Source of the DNA: Actinomycetota bacterium
Lineage (GTDB): Bacteria > Actinomycetota > Humimicrobiia > Humimicrobiales > Humimicrobiaceae
Assembly: GCA_016870675.1 (NCBI GenBank)
Contig: VGAU01000010.1
Span: 1-16,758 of the forward strand
Length of the DNA: 16,758 bases
Reading direction: 5' to 3'
The translations under genes were made by a program, and so were the position numbers. The notes beneath the pieces were generated by a model. It made no database searches. It had not been told where the DNA came from and saw only the letters and a list, made by a program, of their open reading frames with translations. This document shows, in pieces, positions 16,162-16,758 of the stretch. Position 1 is the stretch's first letter. Each line of letters opens with the position of its first letter.

Positions 16162-16635
16162 TTAGAGTTCCTTATGAGCTGCTATGTAAACCATCACTAA
16201 CATTGAACCATCAAGGCTTACATGACTCAAAGATACCATCCCCAGACTTTTAGCTATGGTAACGCTCTGGGCAAAGCAACTCTTGAAAAACTCATAATTT
16301 TCTTTTCTGAAATCAGACAGCACCCTGAAGTTAGGGCAGTTTGCATGAGATATATACATAAAGGACAGGTCCTTTTTGCATTTCTGTTCTATTTTTCTTG
16401 AACTGAATATACCCTGACTGTAGGCATAGATAAGTATTGCTGTTATAAGTCTTGGGTGGTATTCATGCTGACCAAGCATGCTGTATTTTTTTTCAACTTC
16501 TTTAGTATCAATCTGGCTGAATATATCTTCATATACAAAACAGTCGTCATCTTCGGCCAAAAGATAAAATACGTTTGTTGCAAGTAATGTTCTCTGATTG
16601 TACTGGGTGGGATCTTTTTTAAAAGGAACAGGCAC
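16162..16635 (-). pseudogene. IS1182-family transposase, N-terminal fragment
   Basis: The 157 codons cover the N-terminal part of an IS1182-type transposase. YSMLGQHEYHPRLITAILIY, YSQGIFSSRKIE, and FRVLSDFRKEN are typical of its dimerisation/DNA-binding region, and HVSLDGS is the start of the catalytic DDE core (first Asp). After LDGS the sequence stops resembling the family and ends within 15 codons, right next to the 3' end of the MFS gene. Family members are about 450-500 residues, so roughly two thirds, including the remaining catalytic residues, are gone. The 5' end is intact: GTG start at 16635 with AGGAG nine bases upstream. Non-functional; it marks a rearrangement junction near 16141-16200. 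Confidence 0.85.
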
Positions 16636-16758
16636 TTTATGCTTCTCCTATAAATTATTATAAATGTTTTGCAATTATTATAGTATATTTGCTTAATTAT
16701 TTCTATGTGTTTTTGAGTTTATATTCATATTACATGGCATTCTCGGACAAGCTCCTAG
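16636..16758 (-). mobile_element. Left-over 5' end of the IS1182-like element
   Basis: AT-rich leader of the transposase gene. At the window end the minus strand reads CTAGGAGCTTGTCCGAGAAT, a GC-richer stretch about 100 bases before the transposase start, where an IS terminal repeat is expected. No inverted copy of GAGCTTGTCC was found near 16141-16200, which fits loss of the other end. The exact element boundary is a guess. Confidence 0.3.

Noticed and set aside
1..16758. CRISPR array, tRNA, rRNA or riboswitch
   Set aside because: No regularly spaced repeats, no cloverleaf-like or conserved rRNA stretches, and no recognisable aptamer in the few spacers.

Overview
The window reads like low-GC anaerobic bacterial DNA, most likely Firmicutes/Clostridia-like (for example clostridial or halanaerobial). 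The support is strong purine-rich ribosome sites (AGGAGG-type), GTG starts, tight operons and AT-rich spacers. No marker gene fixes the taxon, so this is a guess.

Region 1 (1-10903, all minus strand) is one long operon. Read in the direction of transcription it encodes a DeoR-family regulator, a short-chain dehydrogenase carrying a relic of a class II aldolase at its N-terminus, a PHP-domain (phosphoesterase-like) protein, a SorE-like zinc alcohol dehydrogenase, then E2, E3 and a fused E1 alpha-beta of a lipoyl-dependent 2-oxoacid/acetoin-type dehydrogenase complex. The last gene is a RhaD-like class II aldolase cut by the left edge. Gaps are -4 to +31 bases, with two ATGA stop/start overlaps. 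A dedicated acyl-CoA-forming complex inside a sugar-phosphate aldolase/dehydrogenase operon is the most unusual thing here. I recognise every family but not the pathway as a described system.

Region 2 (11218-14050, minus strand) is an L-rhamnose unit: rhaA (isomerase) followed by rhaB (rhamnulokinase). No classical rhaD sits beside them. The aldolase that could cleave rhamnulose-1-phosphate is the truncated gene at the far end of the region 1 operon. Region 2 is visibly more AT-rich than region 1, so the two blocks may have been assembled from different sources. The 314-base spacer between them carries repeated TCATATA/TATATGA motifs that could be operators of the DeoR protein.

Region 3 (14051-16758) is a patchwork. 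It holds a DUF1670-like helix-turn-helix remnant (plus strand, no convincing start), a 14-base perfect palindrome, and a 12-helix MFS transporter (plus strand) with a recognisable promoter and ribosome site. It ends with the N-terminal third of an IS1182-type transposase (minus strand), broken off just after the transporter gene.

Working model (inference): sugar enters by the MFS carrier or another transporter. RhaA and RhaB make a ketose-1-phosphate, the aldolase yields DHAP plus an aldehyde, the two dehydrogenases change the oxidation state of pathway intermediates, the PHP protein removes a phosphate or another ester, and the E1/E2/E3 complex converts an alpha-keto product to acyl-CoA and NADH. 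Whether the rhamnose genes and the long operon serve one pathway or two cannot be decided from the sequence.
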